Shown in pieces: positions 26,965-39,814 of a stretch of 64,000 nt of DNA. Position 1 is the stretch's first letter. Each line of letters begins with the position of its first letter. The stretch spans positions 54,664,779 through 54,728,778 of the forward strand of contig OY735207.1 in the NCBI GenBank assembly GCA_963457665.1, given 5' to 3'. This DNA comes from Thysanoteuthis rhombus (taxonomy: Eukaryota; Mollusca; Cephalopoda; Oegopsida; Thysanoteuthidae). The notes beneath the pieces are model-generated. The model was not told the DNA's origin. It saw only the letters and a list, made by a program, of their open reading frames with translations, and made no database searches. The translations under genes were made by a program, and so were the position numbers.

Positions 26965-28380
26965 TGATTGAAATGCTGTTGGAAAGGTCATAATTTTACA
27001 TTATGATGAGATTAGTGTGTGGATGAGACTTATCCGACGATGTGTTGTTAGTTAACAATAAGGAAAATAGTATTTATCTTATATTTATTCTACTCACATA
27101 TTTTGCCTTTTAGCCTCATCGAAGTGGCAATTTCAAAAATCAAAATTTGATTTGAAATTGCCATTTTTATAAACATATTGGTAGAATATATTTAATTTAA
27201 ATGAGATTTTTTTCTCTTTGTCAATTGAATATATTGTTATGATACCCTTAAGAATTTTTTGTTTTGTTTTTTTTTTTTAGAATAATAGAATTAAATACTA
27301 GATAGCCCTGAAAAAGCCATTGTCTCTAAAAATTGAATGAAAATAAATTTCAGTTCATGTATAACTGGGATGCAGGGGAAGTAACTGTAAAATAAAATTC
27401 CTAGATACACCCCAAAATTTAATCCATTCATCCTTAGTCCATGATCCACCCTTCCACGGAAGTACAGTTTTAAAATTGTTTGATAAAATCAATCCTGTGA
27501 TTTATATCAACATTTTTCCAAATACTTCAAGTTTTCTGGTGGAAATTTTTTTTTTCAAATTTATACTAATGATTCAGGATAAATCTACTAAAAAAAAAAT
27601 AATCATTACCATCTAGATTCATGAACCATTTGAAAATGCTGTGAAACTCTCCAATGAATAAAATTTTAAGTAGGAACTCTTATCGTAAATTAAATTAAAT
27701 TAAATCTTTAATTCATACAAAGAAAATAGAATGTCATTTTCACATGAAATAACTTCTGATTAAAACTCTCCTTTTGTCCATTTGATAAATGTCTTTTTTT
27801 TTTCATTTAGAGAAGAGCATTATTTTTTTATGCTTTTCATCGAAGGTTTCCACTGTCAAGTATAAGGGGGTTTGTGTTAGAGAATTTTAAAAATTACCAA
27901 AAAGTTGTCTGAAGTTGAATCAAGTTCTAAATTCTTTATTATGAATTTGAGAGTTAAAATCCAATGATTGGCACATTTCTAATTTTGGATGGATTTTGAA
28001 ATGTGAAAAAGACAGCCCATGTTTTACCAAAACCAGAAAAAAAATGTAACTGGTCCTGAATGAGCACAGCAAAGTTTTGTTTTTTTTTCTTTTTTTTGTG
28101 GTTCTTTATCTTTTTTTAAAACTTTTCTGTAATCTATACTCTTTGAAATTATTGAGGTTTTAAAGAAACATTTCCACTTTTGATGTAGTGATTTGTACTA
28201 GGAGTGGATTTGAGACCACTTTCTATGCCCATAACTATTTTTATAGATACATTCATGAATGTACACTTGTATTCTGTGTACTAAAAAGTCAAGAAGTAAT
28301 TTTCTCTCGTTTCTATTATATTATTTTACAATGGTCAGTTTTCAGTTGAGCCACTTCTTTTAATTTTTGACTTTACTGTA

Positions 28381-28397
28381 TGTGTGTGTGTGTGTGT
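28381..28397 (+). repeat. TG microsatellite
   Basis: About eight TG units. Confidence 0.85.
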
Positions 28398-29394
28398 TTA
28401 ATTGATATGTTTCCCCTTTCACAAAAAAGAATTATGGTTATAATGTGTGTTAGTGAATAGGGAAGACACAAGTGTTCAATCCAGACATCCTTCATTATAA
28501 TGCAGGTGTTGGAGTCCAAGAATGCCAAACCCACTATAACTGAGCTGAAATAACTGTGTGGTGGGTATAGGCAAGATTCAAGGACTGGAGATAGATGAAT
28601 GATGGCGATATCGGTTGTAGTATTGCAACTAATTGATTTGAACAAAAAATCTCTAAATCCTCTGGATCACAACTACAAATATATTCTTTTTTTTTTTTAA
28701 TCTTATTACTTACAATATTTTCCTGGTATAACTATCCGAGCCAGTTTTCTGTTTCATTGATGGTCCAAAGGAAACGGGTAGCACACTAGAGAGTATAAGT
28801 GTCAAAATACAAGTGACATTGAACAGGTTAATATAAAAGAAGTTCCCTTCATTGAAAGGTTTTTGTCTAATTCATTTTATTTTTACTCATTTGGCTTGCT
28901 GGCATCAATAGTTCCCCAAATCATACCTTTCTCCCTCCTAGCACTGGTCATATGTATTTTAAACCTTATCCTTTTTATTTCAGTGATTGTAAATCTTCTA
29001 GAATACATTAAACGGCATGTTCGTTCATCTGTCATATTTACATTATAATAAACATCTCCGGCCGTCTGTCTGTCCATCACCTTAAAAATGAAAATAAAGC
29101 AATGGAATTGGAGTGAGATTTTCTTTCAATATGGGAGTGGTATGCAAAAGAGTTGTGGTGAAACGTTGATATATTCGAAAAGAAAGGAAGAAAAAATACA
29201 AGAAAGTAAAATGAAGCTGAATTACTCTTTTTCAAGAATGTCTGAGCCAAAAATTTGGTCACGTGACAGGCATGGTCACTCCAGGCGACTTCCATGATTT
29301 CTTTTATTGAAATGTTTTAGATTTCCATCCCAAGGTAAACTAACTAGTTATCAATCGCAAGTTTTCAATTGATGTGGAATAAAGAATTGAAAAG

Positions 29395-29810
29395 ATAGGA
29401 CTGGTTAGCATTTGAGAGAAACTGCCTCGTGACTAACATCTTTTAGCAACATGCCATGTTGTTGGTGATCAATTAAAAAAAATTGGAAAAAGGGGTGATC
29501 AATGAATGTTACTGCTTTTGAATTCATTTTGTTGAGCAGTCAGTTATCATTCCAAATTTTTTTTTTTCTTCCAAAAAACAAGCATAACACAAACTAAGGG
29601 TCAATTTAGTATAAACTTGCATTGCAAATTTGACCGCCCTCTAAAATCCTATTTTGGGAGTGAAATTTCAAAAAATTGAAATGTTTTCCGAAACATAAGT
29701 AGTAAATGTTTGAATTTTCAGCCATCTAGCTCCATTGGTGCAGCCTGTAGGCATGATGCATGTATGCATACATAGCCAGCCAGACCAAATTATGGTTGAC
29801 GCTTTCTAAT
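29395..29810 (+). repeat. Family A element, near full copy
   Basis: GGACTGGTTAGCATTTGAG at the start, AGCATAACACAAACTAAGGG in the middle, TAGCTCCATTGGTGCAGCC, CATAGCCAGCCAG and GGTTGACGCTTTCTAAT at the end. Confidence 0.7.
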
Positions 29811-30114
29811 GTTCAAATACATAGAAATATTCTTTGAAAAAAATGTAATGGAAATAATAAATAACTGACCAAATAAAATCAAAGTTGCCAAGAATTTTTC
29901 CAATCTTTCTTCTTACACAAATAACATGAAAAAATTGATGATACATCTTTTAGATACGGCACAAAAATTTATCAAAACAAATTTTAGATAAATGAGTCTG
30001 GGATGCTGCAGGGTCAAACTTCACTACTACTTCTATTTCTACTAAAGATGATTACTGCATCTTTTTTATTGTATTTATTATGAATGAAAAAATTATAACA
30101 TAAATTTTCATGTA

Positions 30115-30325
30115 AGAATTGTCAGTTAGGCTCAGTTGATGATGAATTTCAGTATTCAATGATCAATTTCCCATCTCCTATTATCAAAAATACTTAATGT
30201 TGAAATTGTCAGCCCTCTAGCTCCATTGGTATGGCCTTTATGCGTGACACACAAATTGCCCACCAACCAGAATCACTTGAATACTGAAGAAACCTATGCT
30301 GACAATTTTGATCAGTTTCTAATAC
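30115..30325 (+). repeat. Fragments of SINE B and family A 3' end
   Basis: GTCAGTTAGGCTCAG (about 30119) matches the start of the tRNA-like SINE B units; 30205-30325 is a family A 3' fragment with TAGCTCCATTGGTATGGCC and GAAGAAACCTATGCTGAC. Confidence 0.45.
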
Positions 30326-30469
30326 TACCATGATTATTTACCTCTGTCATCAAAGTTGGAAGAGGTATATACATTCACTTGTGTTATGTGTCTACCCAAT
30401 ATCTCCATAAATTCTTGATGAATTTCGTATAAGGGTGGGAAATGGGTTTGAATCAGTTTTCTCTTCATC

Positions 30470-30560
30470 AATTGCCCCCCACACACACACACTAATACAA
30501 CATACTGCCAAAAGATATTGGTCACATAATGGTTTCTATTAAGTGACTGCATAGACCTGT
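30470..30560 (-). repeat. Family A 5'-end fragment
   Basis: Minus-strand fragment with 'ctgccaaaagatattggtca' and TTTCTATTAAGTGACT, ending at GACCTGTTTTG; interrupted by a CA run. Confidence 0.5.
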
Positions 30561-32700
30561 TTTGTTTTTTTTTCTGTTCAACGTAGCACCTATATTTCAT
30601 ACATCACTCTGTATGTAATCATTTGAATGAATGGAAATTTTGTCATATTTGTTAAGCAACACTGACTTGTAATGCCATAAAATAAGTGTGTGTGTGCGTG
30701 TGCAGCTAGAACTCAAATGTATTATGTTGACAAAACTGTTTGATATGCTAAACTGAATTATGTTATTGTTTGGAAATAATTTTTTATCTTTTTATTTTGA
30801 ATACTTGTCAATGTTGATAGTTATAAGTGAACAATTTGTTCATCTGTTTTTTTTTTTTGTTTTTTTTTTTTTTTTGTTTTGTCGTCAAACTCCAATCCAA
30901 GTCTGGAATTGACTTCGTTTTTCTACTGTAACAAGAACAATCCTCACTGAATTTAGGGGAATAAAGATTAACATTCCCATATTGTGATTTGAAATTCTGA
31001 CCAACTGATTGGTAGGCTGGTAGTGATATCTTACAGATAAAAATGAATTGGCAAGTCTTACATATAAGGACAAAATTTATCTCAGATGCACAGGGGCTTA
31101 TTCTGATTCCATTCTAATAAATAAATATATTTATACTAAAAGATATATATTTTTATAATTCTTTGTTTATACGATACAAAAGTTACAGTAATCATCTTCA
31201 GTCTGAATGGGAGTAGACTTTGACCCTGCAGCAGCCAGGCTTATTATAATATTCTTTCCAAAACCTTGACTTTTTTTTTTTTTTCTATGAAATGTTAACA
31301 GCTTGTATGGTGTCTGCCTATTGCACTTGTATGAATTAACTTGCGTTTTATTTGCTGTGACACAGAAATGAGGTCATCACTTAACGGACAATCAATGCCC
31401 TTGTCAATATTTAACAACACGAACAGGTGGCAACTTTTAATCAAACACCTGACTCATAAAAACTAACACTTATATGTTCACACTCTCTCTGTTTATTTAT
31501 CCACACAATATCTTCAAAATTTCTCAGTGAATTACAATGACATTTTCTGGGAAGTTGGGCCATTGGATAAGGAAGAATTGATTGAATTTGAAGCTGGATC
31601 CAGGGAGTTTTTTTTATTTTTGTACATTTATGTATTCACTCATTTCCGTCCACACAATATCTGAGTTCTTGATGGATTTCAGTGGGTTTGGCCATTGACT
31701 TGTGGAGAAACTGCTTAGATTTTGGGTTTTATCCAGGAATTTTCAGTTACCTCCCTTACATCGTTGCAGTATAATGGCTGACACTCAAATGAGTAATGGA
31801 GGCCTAGAAAATATCATTTGTTTGAATTTCCTGTACATTGTAATAACAGAATGATTCTCCCATTTTCGCAAGGAAGAAACTTGATTTTTAAATGTAGCAT
31901 CTTTCTGCAGGCAGATATGTTTTTTAACTTAATTGGAAATTATTATCTTTGCCAATTAAGTCGGAAGAGCTATATGTATTCACTAGTGTCTGTCTGTCCA
32001 CACAATATCTCCCAAAGTTCTCAATGGAATCTTTTGGAAAGGTTAGCTATGAGCTAGAGATGTATTAATATCAATTGACTCCTCACCTTCATTAACTATC
32101 AAAAAGAACAATAAAATTGGAAAACATGTTGAAACAAATCAACAAAGAGGAGAAATTAACAAGCAGAATAGTATTGAATACTGTTAAGATACTCCATACA
32201 GTTATTTATATTTTGCCAATAAAATACACATGGCTTTACTAATAATAACTAGGGGTGGAAACCTAAAAGCACAGTGGTATCTGAAAAACTTGTGGGAGTT
32301 GCCCAAAGCGATTATCTCTGGCACTTAACTAAATCTCCAACCCACAGACACTTGAAAGTGAATTTAATTTTATTCTTTGCCTTACTTCCCTTCTCAACAT
32401 CTGAGTTAAGCCATTCTCGTTGAGAGAATATCTGTGTTTTGCCCCCTTACCTTTTTGCATAACCCTATCCTACTTCTCACTCGCCTTTTCCCCTCTCCGC
32501 TGTTGTAATTTGATTCTGAGAACCTCTCCTCTACCCCTCCCCTTTCAACATAAAATTTTTATTTTCAAAGTGCGACATATGGAATGAGTGACAGACAGAC
32601 ACATTACTCATTATGATGTAGACATTGAAATATTTATCATTATTGTGAATGCTTTTGAAATTATTGCTTTTTATCATTATTCCAGATCTTTTTATAAATC

Positions 32701-32914
32701 ATGCACTGCAGAAAGGTGATTCTCGTTTTTGGACTTTTAACTATTGTCGCGAGTGATTCCCAGAATAAAGATCTTTATGAGATTTTGGGTGTAAAACGAA
32801 CAGCAACATCAAAAGCAATTGGAAGTGCATTCAGAAAATTGGCCCTCAAATATCACCCTGACAGAAATAAGGATGACCCTGATGCAGAAAAAAAATTTGT
32901 AGAAATTAGCAAAG
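32701..32914 (+). CDS. DNAJB9: DNAJB9-like coding exon 1 (signal peptide, J domain with HPD)
   Basis: 71 codons plus one base, ending AGCAAAG|GTAAGT. Encodes [20 protein letters not shown] and most of the J domain, including [12 protein letters not shown]. The ATG follows an acceptor-like TTATTCCAG at 32677-32685, so a non-coding 5' exon probably lies upstream, as in vertebrate DNAJB9. Confidence 0.93.
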
Positions 32915-35900
32915 GTAAGTTTTTAACTCTTAAATTCATGAAATAAAAAATAATGGAACTCTTTCATGAATTGAATTAAATGAAAATAAAAATTTATTCA
33001 AAAGTGTGAAGGAAGTTACTCAAGTCCCCTTGAATTACTATTTGAACCCCCAACTATGAATTTAAGAGTTAATTTTTTCATAAATAGACTTTTGTGCAGT
33101 AAGGTTTTGATGGGAGGTGGTAGCTTTTTTAATGGTTTGCATAAACCAATCATAATCTAAAGTTTTTTTTTTTTTTTTTTTTTTTTTCTTCCTTAGCAAA
33201 ATATGATGGAGGAAACTCTTTATCCATTAAACCAGTCTAAATTATGGTATTTGTTTTTGCGCATTGGCAACGAGATCTGCATCACAATTGTAAGAAATCT
33301 AATCTTTCTATAGTTTTGAGAAGGGTCATTAATATTCAAAATGTTTTTTTGGATGATTGAACTTCTACAATTATAAAGGAGAAACTGGCAGGTCTCTCAG
33401 GGAACATGATAAAGCCTTTTAAGGCAACTGAGAAAAATCTGGTATGGCTGAAAACATCCGTAAAGGCAAACACTACCTTCTTTGGTAGATGGTCCAGATT
33501 ATAGATGAAATGCTTTTGGAAAGTGAAAAAAATCAAAGAAGCAGCATACATCAGCATGTTGACTGAGTGTGGAATTCCACTCAATGTGTCTTCCGCTACT
33601 CACTAGGGTCAAAACATGGAAAGTCCTGGCCTAACAAGAAGAGGAGAGATAAACACCTGAATTGTATGTTTCAAATTTTGCTGCTATTGAAACTAAAAAC
33701 AAAATTTTTGCTCACTACCATTACATTCAGATAGTACACCTGAAGCAGGCAGTAGAATGGATCAACCAAAACTTTGTGTGAACAATATTAGCCACGAGGA
33801 GTTCAATCAACTCCCAAAAAACTGTTTGAAATCTAATCTTCTACAACTAGGGTCAGCAAACTTCATTGGAAGCAGACTGGATTAGAAAATTTCTTTAATA
33901 TTTTGTGGTCTAAGGTGAATTAATGAAATGAAAAAAAAGTGAAACGATGATCATATGAGGTTATGGAAACATTTTCTGTAATAATTTTCATTATAAGAGT
34001 ACATACCCATATAAACTTCCAAATACTAACTATCAATGAAAACTACGGAATTCTTCTTGCGGGTGACAAAATGATGCCAAATTGTGATTAGAATATCATA
34101 CTTCTTGTAATCGAAGCTGACTACATGGGTTGATCAGTCTGCTGAATGTATTAACAGGACAGTGACCATGCATAGTGCTAAAACATTTTTAGCTCTAAAA
34201 CGTCTATTCATTTGTAGCCTCTGCAAAAATGAGATATTTGCTCTATTTTTTTTTTTTCCTCTGTCGACAAAGTTGGAAAGAGGTATGATTTTGGTCATGT
34301 CTGTTTGTTTGTTTGTTTGTTAATTTCTTTATCCATAGGATATCTCTGAAAGTATGGGATGAATTTCAATTGAATTCGGGAGAAGGGGTGAGCAATACGG
34401 TGAGAAAGACATGGTGAACTTTGAGGACAGAACCAGAATTTTTTTCTTGATTGAGAGATATTAGCCATTTCTGTACATGCTCATCACTGTCAACACAATA
34501 CCTCTCAGTTCTAAATTAATTTCTATGAAATTCTTTGGCAGGGTGGACAATAGGCTATGTGATAACTGATTAAATTTTAGAGAAGATCCATGCCCAATTA
34601 TCTCTTGTGCATCAGTTACTTGTCCAAACCACATAATATCGCCATAAATTTATGTTGGTCAACACAATATCTCCAAAAGCTCTTGATGAATTGTTATGAT
34701 GTGGACGATAGGCTATGGATGAATTGATTAAATTTTTAAGCGGATCCATGTACTGTTACTCCCCCTGACAAATGAATTGACTAAGGTATGCGCTCTTCTA
34801 GTTTGATACTGAATTTTATTGTTCACTATCTAAAGATGAAGAAAACAAGGTTTTTCATGTGCAACATCAGTTACTCAATGAAATCAGCTGGCCAGATGAA
34901 ATGAGTCTGTAGTTTGCTGTTGTACAAGACAAGATTATTGATAAATTAATTCCGAAAAGGTGATTTAAATTTTTATTCTTTTATAAAGTCCGTCAACTTC
35001 AGTTTTTATGTGTCTCACATACAGGTTGCACCGATGAAAACGAAAACATTTACTAATTATTAGAAAAAAATGTTTTTCGTTGGTTTTGTTTTGTTTTTTT
35101 TTTTTTTCTCTAAGTTTTGGAAATCCAAACTTTGGGGGTAAGTCGTTTGAACATCTTTTATCCCAGTTATTTTATAATTGTGAAAACTCTACTAAATCAG
35201 CTACTACATATGCCCAATTGGCATTTTAATGATAATTTTTGAAAGCTGTAATTTGTTTGATATAAAATGATTATTCCTGAATATCTAACAAGATTTTTTA
35301 TTCTATTTGAAGCTTATGGAATTCTGTCCGACAAAGAAAAACGAGAGCGTTATGATCGTTTTGGTGACACCGGCGAAGGCCAGGATGACTTTGGGCACCA
35401 GGCTCACACATTCAACTTTGATGACTTATTTGGTGCCTTTGAGAGCGGTCATAATTTTCATGGTAGGGGAGGACATTTCAAGCCTCATTCGTTTGGTTTC
35501 GGAAATTTCTTTGATGATGACTTTGAAGATGATGATGATGATGAAGCAAACGTAATCTTCAATTTCGGTGACGCTTTTGAAGAATTCTTTGAGCTTCCTC
35601 AAACCAAATATCAAAAACAGGCAAATCAAGAAACTCAGAGCTTTTTTTCCAGTTCATCACATCACAGTTCAGGTTTGTAATAAAATTTTCATGTCTTTAT
35701 TTATGATTACCTCTATGATACTGAGTCTGTTTTTGGCTTCTGAGTTGCTAAAACAATGCATTTGACCGTAATGAATATCCCTAAAATAGGATAACTTAGA
35801 GAATGCAAAAAAAAGATCAGTTGTGATTTGCAATTTAATGATAGTGTGGGGTCTACATCATGCTCACCCTTTTCTATATAATGATTGATTTGTGATAACT

Positions 35901-37252
35901 TTGAATGTTGATTGTAGAGTTGTCTCCCTTGTTATTAATTTTTTTTTTTTTTTCAAATGGGTCATAATTACAGCTTCATTCTGGTCTCATTAGATTGCTC
36001 TAATTTTCTCTCTAAGGGTCACCATCAGGCCAGAGGGCTGTTGTGTTCTAATGAAATTCTCAATATCTTTGGATTATATACTAGAGAATTTCTTGGATTG
36101 CAAATTTGATTTTTACAAGTCTTGTTCTTTTCATAGTTTATTTTCCAATGTTCAAATTTATTAATGATGGTGAACCTTTGTTGAATATCGAAAGCTCTGG
36201 TCTATATTTCTTGGAGGGGTCATTAAGATTCAAAGATTTCCAGATAATCAAATTGATTCTCCTTGATTTTGTTGTTCACACAATGTTTCAGCCAATCCAT
36301 TATTACACAAGTCTTACTTATCTATGTAAATTTATCAGTTTGACTCAGTAAGAGAGCCGCCTACTGATCACTTGAATGTGGTTTCAAATTGTTGGAGGGA
36401 AATGTTAATTCTCTATAGGTATGGTTTAATGTAAAAACAGCGGTGAGTTTACTCCCTTAAATTAGGTGAGGATTGTTGTTGTTGTTACAGCAGCATGTAA
36501 AATATGGTGGCTGAACACTTCATACGGCATTATTTTACATCTATAAAAGCAAGGATTGTTTCTTTTTTAATGTATTTTGGGAATGGATAGAGATTTTCTG
36601 AATAATTTCACTTCATTCATTATGTAAGCGAGCCTAGCTTTGTGAGGGAGCATTATATCCTCACTTTTAGGATGTCTTTATTGGTAAATAATGGTATGTG
36701 AGTGTATACATTAAATAGACCCCCCCCCCATCAAATCCTTGAGGAAAAACTATTCCTCAAACCTTTTCATCTGAAAACATTCCTGTCTCCGTTGACTATG
36801 CCTACCAAAATTTGGTTAAATTGTACCAATGTTTATGGGATGGGGCAAACAGACATTTATTTTATAATGGAATCTATATATGTATATTGAACAGAAAGTA
36901 AGGGTTCAGTTTCACATTATAGTTACATGTAAATAAACCCTGCATCCCACCTCCTAGAATCCTTTTAAGAAAACAAATTTTCAAAATTTTTCCCATTGAT
37001 CCTTTAAGTATGAATATCAAATTTTGTTGAGCTGCACCAGTGTTTAGTGCTAAGGGACAGATTAACAGAGACAGTTGTTATAAATAAGTAAATAGATAAA
37101 AATCTAGTTATATTTAAGTGTCAACACCAATAAAGATTATTTGCTTCAGTCAGGATAATTCTTTTTTCTTTTTATTCGTAGGAGGAAGAAAATGTCACAC
37201 AGTTACACAGAAAATTGGAAATATGATTACAACACGAACAGAATGTTCCTGA
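32701..37252 (+). CDS. DNAJB9: DNAJB9/ERdj4-like ER-resident J-domain co-chaperone, complete
   Basis: Exons 32701-32914, 35313-35672 and 37182-37252 join to 215 codons including TGA (214 aa; human DNAJB9 has 223). Residues 1-19 form a hydrophobic signal peptide ([11 protein letters not shown]). The J domain runs from about 24 to 88: DLYEILGV, the HPD motif at 52-54, and YDRFG at its end. A Gly/Phe-rich stretch with [10 protein letters not shown] and an acidic run (FEDDDDDE) follow. The C-terminus [19 protein letters not shown] is the conserved DNAJB9 tail and separates it from other DNAJB proteins. The protein should sit in the ER lumen, hand misfolded clients to BiP and stimulate its ATPase; in mammals it also represses IRE1. 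All junctions are GT..AG with matching phases. Confidence 0.93.
32915..35312 (+). other. DNAJB9-like intron 1
   Basis: 2.4 kb. Holds a foldback element pair (about 33330-33835), a hAT-like 'agggtcagcaaact' end near 33848, and a clear copy of the invertebrate 'gacaaagttggaaagaggtat' repeat with (GTTT)n and 'atatctctgaaag' at about 34250-34780. No coding signal. Confidence 0.55.
33330..33835. repeat. Foldback element, related to 19775-20085
   Basis: Left TTTTTTTGGATGATTGAACT; right, reversed, GTTGATTGAACTCC, later TTGTTCACACAAAGTTTTGG and CTGCTTCAGGTGTACTATC. The right arm is intact and the left is shortened. Confidence 0.45.
35313..35672 (+). CDS. DNAJB9: DNAJB9-like coding exon 2 (end of J domain, Gly/Phe and acidic region)
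   Basis: 360 bases. The acceptor TTCTATTTGAAG is a weak polypyrimidine tract, but the spliced reading [22 protein letters not shown] is the exact J-domain continuation. Later parts: [31 protein letters not shown], a six-residue acidic run, a repeat [14 protein letters not shown] and a Ser/His-rich end. Donor TTCAG|GTTTGT. Confidence 0.92.
35673..37181 (+). other. DNAJB9-like intron 2
   Basis: 1.5 kb. Holds a SINE B unit (36333-36470) and two adjacent copies (about 36720-36870 and 36940-37070) of a short repeat with 'accaaaatttggttaaattg' and 'cagacagac'-like ends. A foldback-element arm lies at about 36225-36310. Confidence 0.5.
36333..36470 (+). repeat. tRNA-related SINE B, copy 1
   Basis: Shares with copies at 56755 and 56915 the order: TTTGACTCAGTAAGAGAGCC (A-box-like), 'gatcacttgaatgtggtttc' (degenerate B box), then TATGGTTTAATGTA and GTTTACTCCCTTAA. 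Confidence 0.5.
37182..37252 (+). CDS. DNAJB9: DNAJB9-like coding exon 3 (conserved C-terminal tail)
   Basis: 71 bases from acceptor TTTATTCGTAG to TGA at 37250-37252. Encodes [23 protein letters not shown]. The C-x-TVTQ-x-x-GNM-x-TT-x-T-x-CS signature is conserved across DNAJB9 proteins. The polyadenylation site was not fixed; several AATAAA words follow, the nearest inside a transposon (about 37587). Confidence 0.93.
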
Positions 37253-37441
37253 AATCGGAATTTTTTTTTTCTAAATTTTTTATTAAAGAATTTTTTATGT
37301 TGATTGACTGAAAATCTTCTTTTTAATTGGTAACATGTTTTGAAAATCCAATTCTGAGCCAGGTGTGGCGGTATTTGCTACGTACTTTATTTATTTTTAG
37401 TCAACCTGTTTATTATTTTTCCTACATTCCTGAATGTAATA

Positions 37442-37772
37442 CAGTACCAGACCACTTATCCTGCTAGTTTGGGACCGGAAATTACCTGGATTTTCAGGAT
37501 TTCTGGACAGAGGCTTGATATGTATTTGAAATATACAATGAACAATTAAATGTAAAGAAAAAGATTGTATTCAACAGATACAAATGAATAAACTTCTTAA
37601 GCAGGGCCTGTTTGATCTGGATTAATCCACTCAAAATCCTCAATATATGAAGAAAAGTGGAGAATAAAGCTATTTATAATGTGAAAATAATCCACTTACA
37701 AATGAATTTAATCAATATTAAGGCAATTCATCTAAGACACAAAAAATAGAAGAAAGGGATGGTCTGGTACTG
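37442..37772. mobile_element. pogo/Tc1-like MITE, intact ends
   Basis: 331 bp with perfect 13-bp inverted ends CAGTACCAGACCA and TA directly outside both (37440-37441 and 37773-37774). CAGTA-type ends and TA duplication fit the pogo branch of Tc1/mariner. Relatives: 7668-7932, an end at about 1708, and a fragment at about 42890-43060 that shares 'gtatttaacagatacaaat'. Inserted about 190 bp after the DNAJB9-like stop codon, so probably in its 3' UTR. Confidence 0.75.
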
Positions 37773-37859
37773 TATGTACCCTCTGTAATTCTTGTTTTGA
37801 CTATATTCCTGATTTGCTGATTATATATATTAGTATTTTTTTTTTCCTCTATTTAATCA

Positions 37860-38220
37860 GAATTGGGTTGATTCCCAGGTTCGGAGTGTAAAACTGAGAT
37901 AACTCCTTTAGCCTTAAAATGAATTAAAGATTATCTCCCTACTAAAGAAAAACAGAAGTTAATACATAAATCATATTGTTATTGCTTTGAATGGAGCACA
38001 TATAAAATAAATAAGAACTTTATTTCTATACAAACTTAAATTTTCACCCAGTCCCCACTCTGTTAAAACGACTTACAAATAAAATCAATTTACAATTCAA
38101 TTTATTCAAAGCAATAACAATATGATTCATGTGTTTACTAGTTTGTGTTCAGTAGGGGAGATAATCCTCTCTTCATTTTAAGGCTAACGATTTTATGCAC
38201 TGAAACTAGGAATCTAATCA
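37860..38220. mobile_element. Foldback MITE (family C), long arms
   Basis: Arms of about 110 bp: the left has GATTCCCAGGTTC, AGCCTTAAAATGAA, GATTATCTCCCTACT and ATCATATTGTTATTGCTTTG; the right repeats the same blocks reversed. Spacer of about 90 bp. A second copy lies at 40390-40690 and a single arm at about 40030-40100. Confidence 0.65.
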
Positions 38221-39795
38221 AAATTGTCTTTATAATTAAATGAGGCTATCTTCACCACTTTTTTTTTCTCTAATGAAAATGAGAAAATACTTGAAAGGTG
38301 CTCTTTGATGTACCATTGTAAAATTTATAACGAATTTTTCTTCTGTTTGCTGTTTCAGTATTAATCATTTTACAAATATTTTTTTCTTATTGGTGCATCA
38401 TCAGTTTTTTTTTTTTTTTCAATCCACCATTTATATGTTGAATTCAAGATTTTTCTTTTTTTTTTTTTTCTTTTTCTTTTCTGAACTTATTTCCTGGGTT
38501 TTAGAGGTAAATTAATTTGATTTTTGTGTCAGGATTGCACAATTGTGAATATTAATTGCTCATCATAATATTTTTGTTTCTTATGATTATTTACTGTATA
38601 TGTCAGCATATAAGTCAACCCTAAACTAAGGTTTAGCAAGTTTAATCCCATATTCATCAGATCTGTCAACTCTCCAACATAAGACAGCATTGTGTCTATC
38701 AGAATGTCAAGTTCATAGGCTCTAAACAGACTAATATAATCCGTTGAGGAAAGTTCTTCATGCTTGAAATATACGCCAGCATATGCAGTATTGATTTTTA
38801 TTCTAAGAATAAAAAAATTAATTTTGGGGGCAATTGAATTCATTCTTATCATTCTTGTTTCCTCAATGTTTCAGCCAATCTATTCCATGGTCTCTGGAAC
38901 ATTGTGTGAACAATAAAAATCACAAGAAGAATGAGTTAAGTTGTCTGAAAAACTTGATAAATGTTGAGGTCTCTTCTCAATATTATAGACAATGGCTTGG
39001 AGTATTTGTCAAGGTTCTCATTTTTTTTTTCATTCCTTTTCTTATATATATTTTATAGTTATATCTTGAGTTTACTAAGCTCAGCCAAGATGTTACCAAA
39101 AATGATTTAGGGTCATGCATAAATGAAGTGGATTGTGAGGAAGCAGGGTGGCCACAAAAATCAGCATACAAAAGCTAGGCACCAACTCTGGATGATGTTA
39201 AGATTATTCTGAGCAATGTACTGGGGCTTCTCACTCCAACTCATTGAAATTGAGATTTTTATTTTTCAAATTGAATTTTGAGACCCTTAAAATCATGGTC
39301 CCCAGGCACCTGCCCAGTGTGCCCATGCAATAAGGCTGCTCCTGTTGTTGGGGCAGATCCAATACTGATGTTCTTCCACTGAAGAAAGAGTTCCTTTATT
39401 GCTTTGAATTTTAGTATGTCTATCATGTACAGGTTGAGTACCCTTTTTATAAGACAAGAATTATTTTGGATTTTTTTTCTTAAATTTTATATGATGTAAC
39501 ACTCACAACTCTGTCAAGTCTCTCTATACATAAACTTAGTCTTTCTCTTTTTCTTATCACTGTCACTCATAGGGGTATCTATTGTCTTTTTGACATTTTC
39601 ATTATCTTTGTACAGATGAGAGAATAAACTAAAAATACAGTGTATTATGCATGTAGGTTGGGCAGTGACAATGATATTTGATTGGGACTTGTTTCACTGT
39701 TTGTGATGTAAATATAGTTTAATTTCTAAAAGGTTACTGATAACCAAGCTTTTACTGTAGCCTGAATAAGTTGAATGCCATGGCAATTGGCTTCC

Positions 39796-39814
39796 TCTCT
39801 CTCTCTCTCTCTCT
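39796..39814 (+). repeat. TC microsatellite
   Basis: About nine TC units. Confidence 0.8.

Larger units (their letters stand above)
14693..32685. other. Intergenic region between the N4BP1-like and DNAJB9-like genes
   Basis: About 18 kb with no gene recognised by homology. It holds many family A copies, a TA-flanked MITE (21958-22401), two hAT-like elements (22672-23103, 24850-25945), a foldback element (about 19775-20085), scattered copies of the 'caaagttggaagaggtat' invertebrate repeat (about 17850-18100, 21640-21840, 27330-27480, 30340-30430, 31490-32050), and one orphan exon candidate (26773-26964). The part 23100-23200 has a donor-like site (TTTAAAG|GTAAGAAG) after a slightly CpG-richer stretch, a possible non-coding first exon. 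Confidence 0.5.

Noticed and set aside
38529..38852. 107-codon minus-strand open frame
   Set aside because: No recognisable motif, AT-rich codons, adjoining a foldback-element arm.
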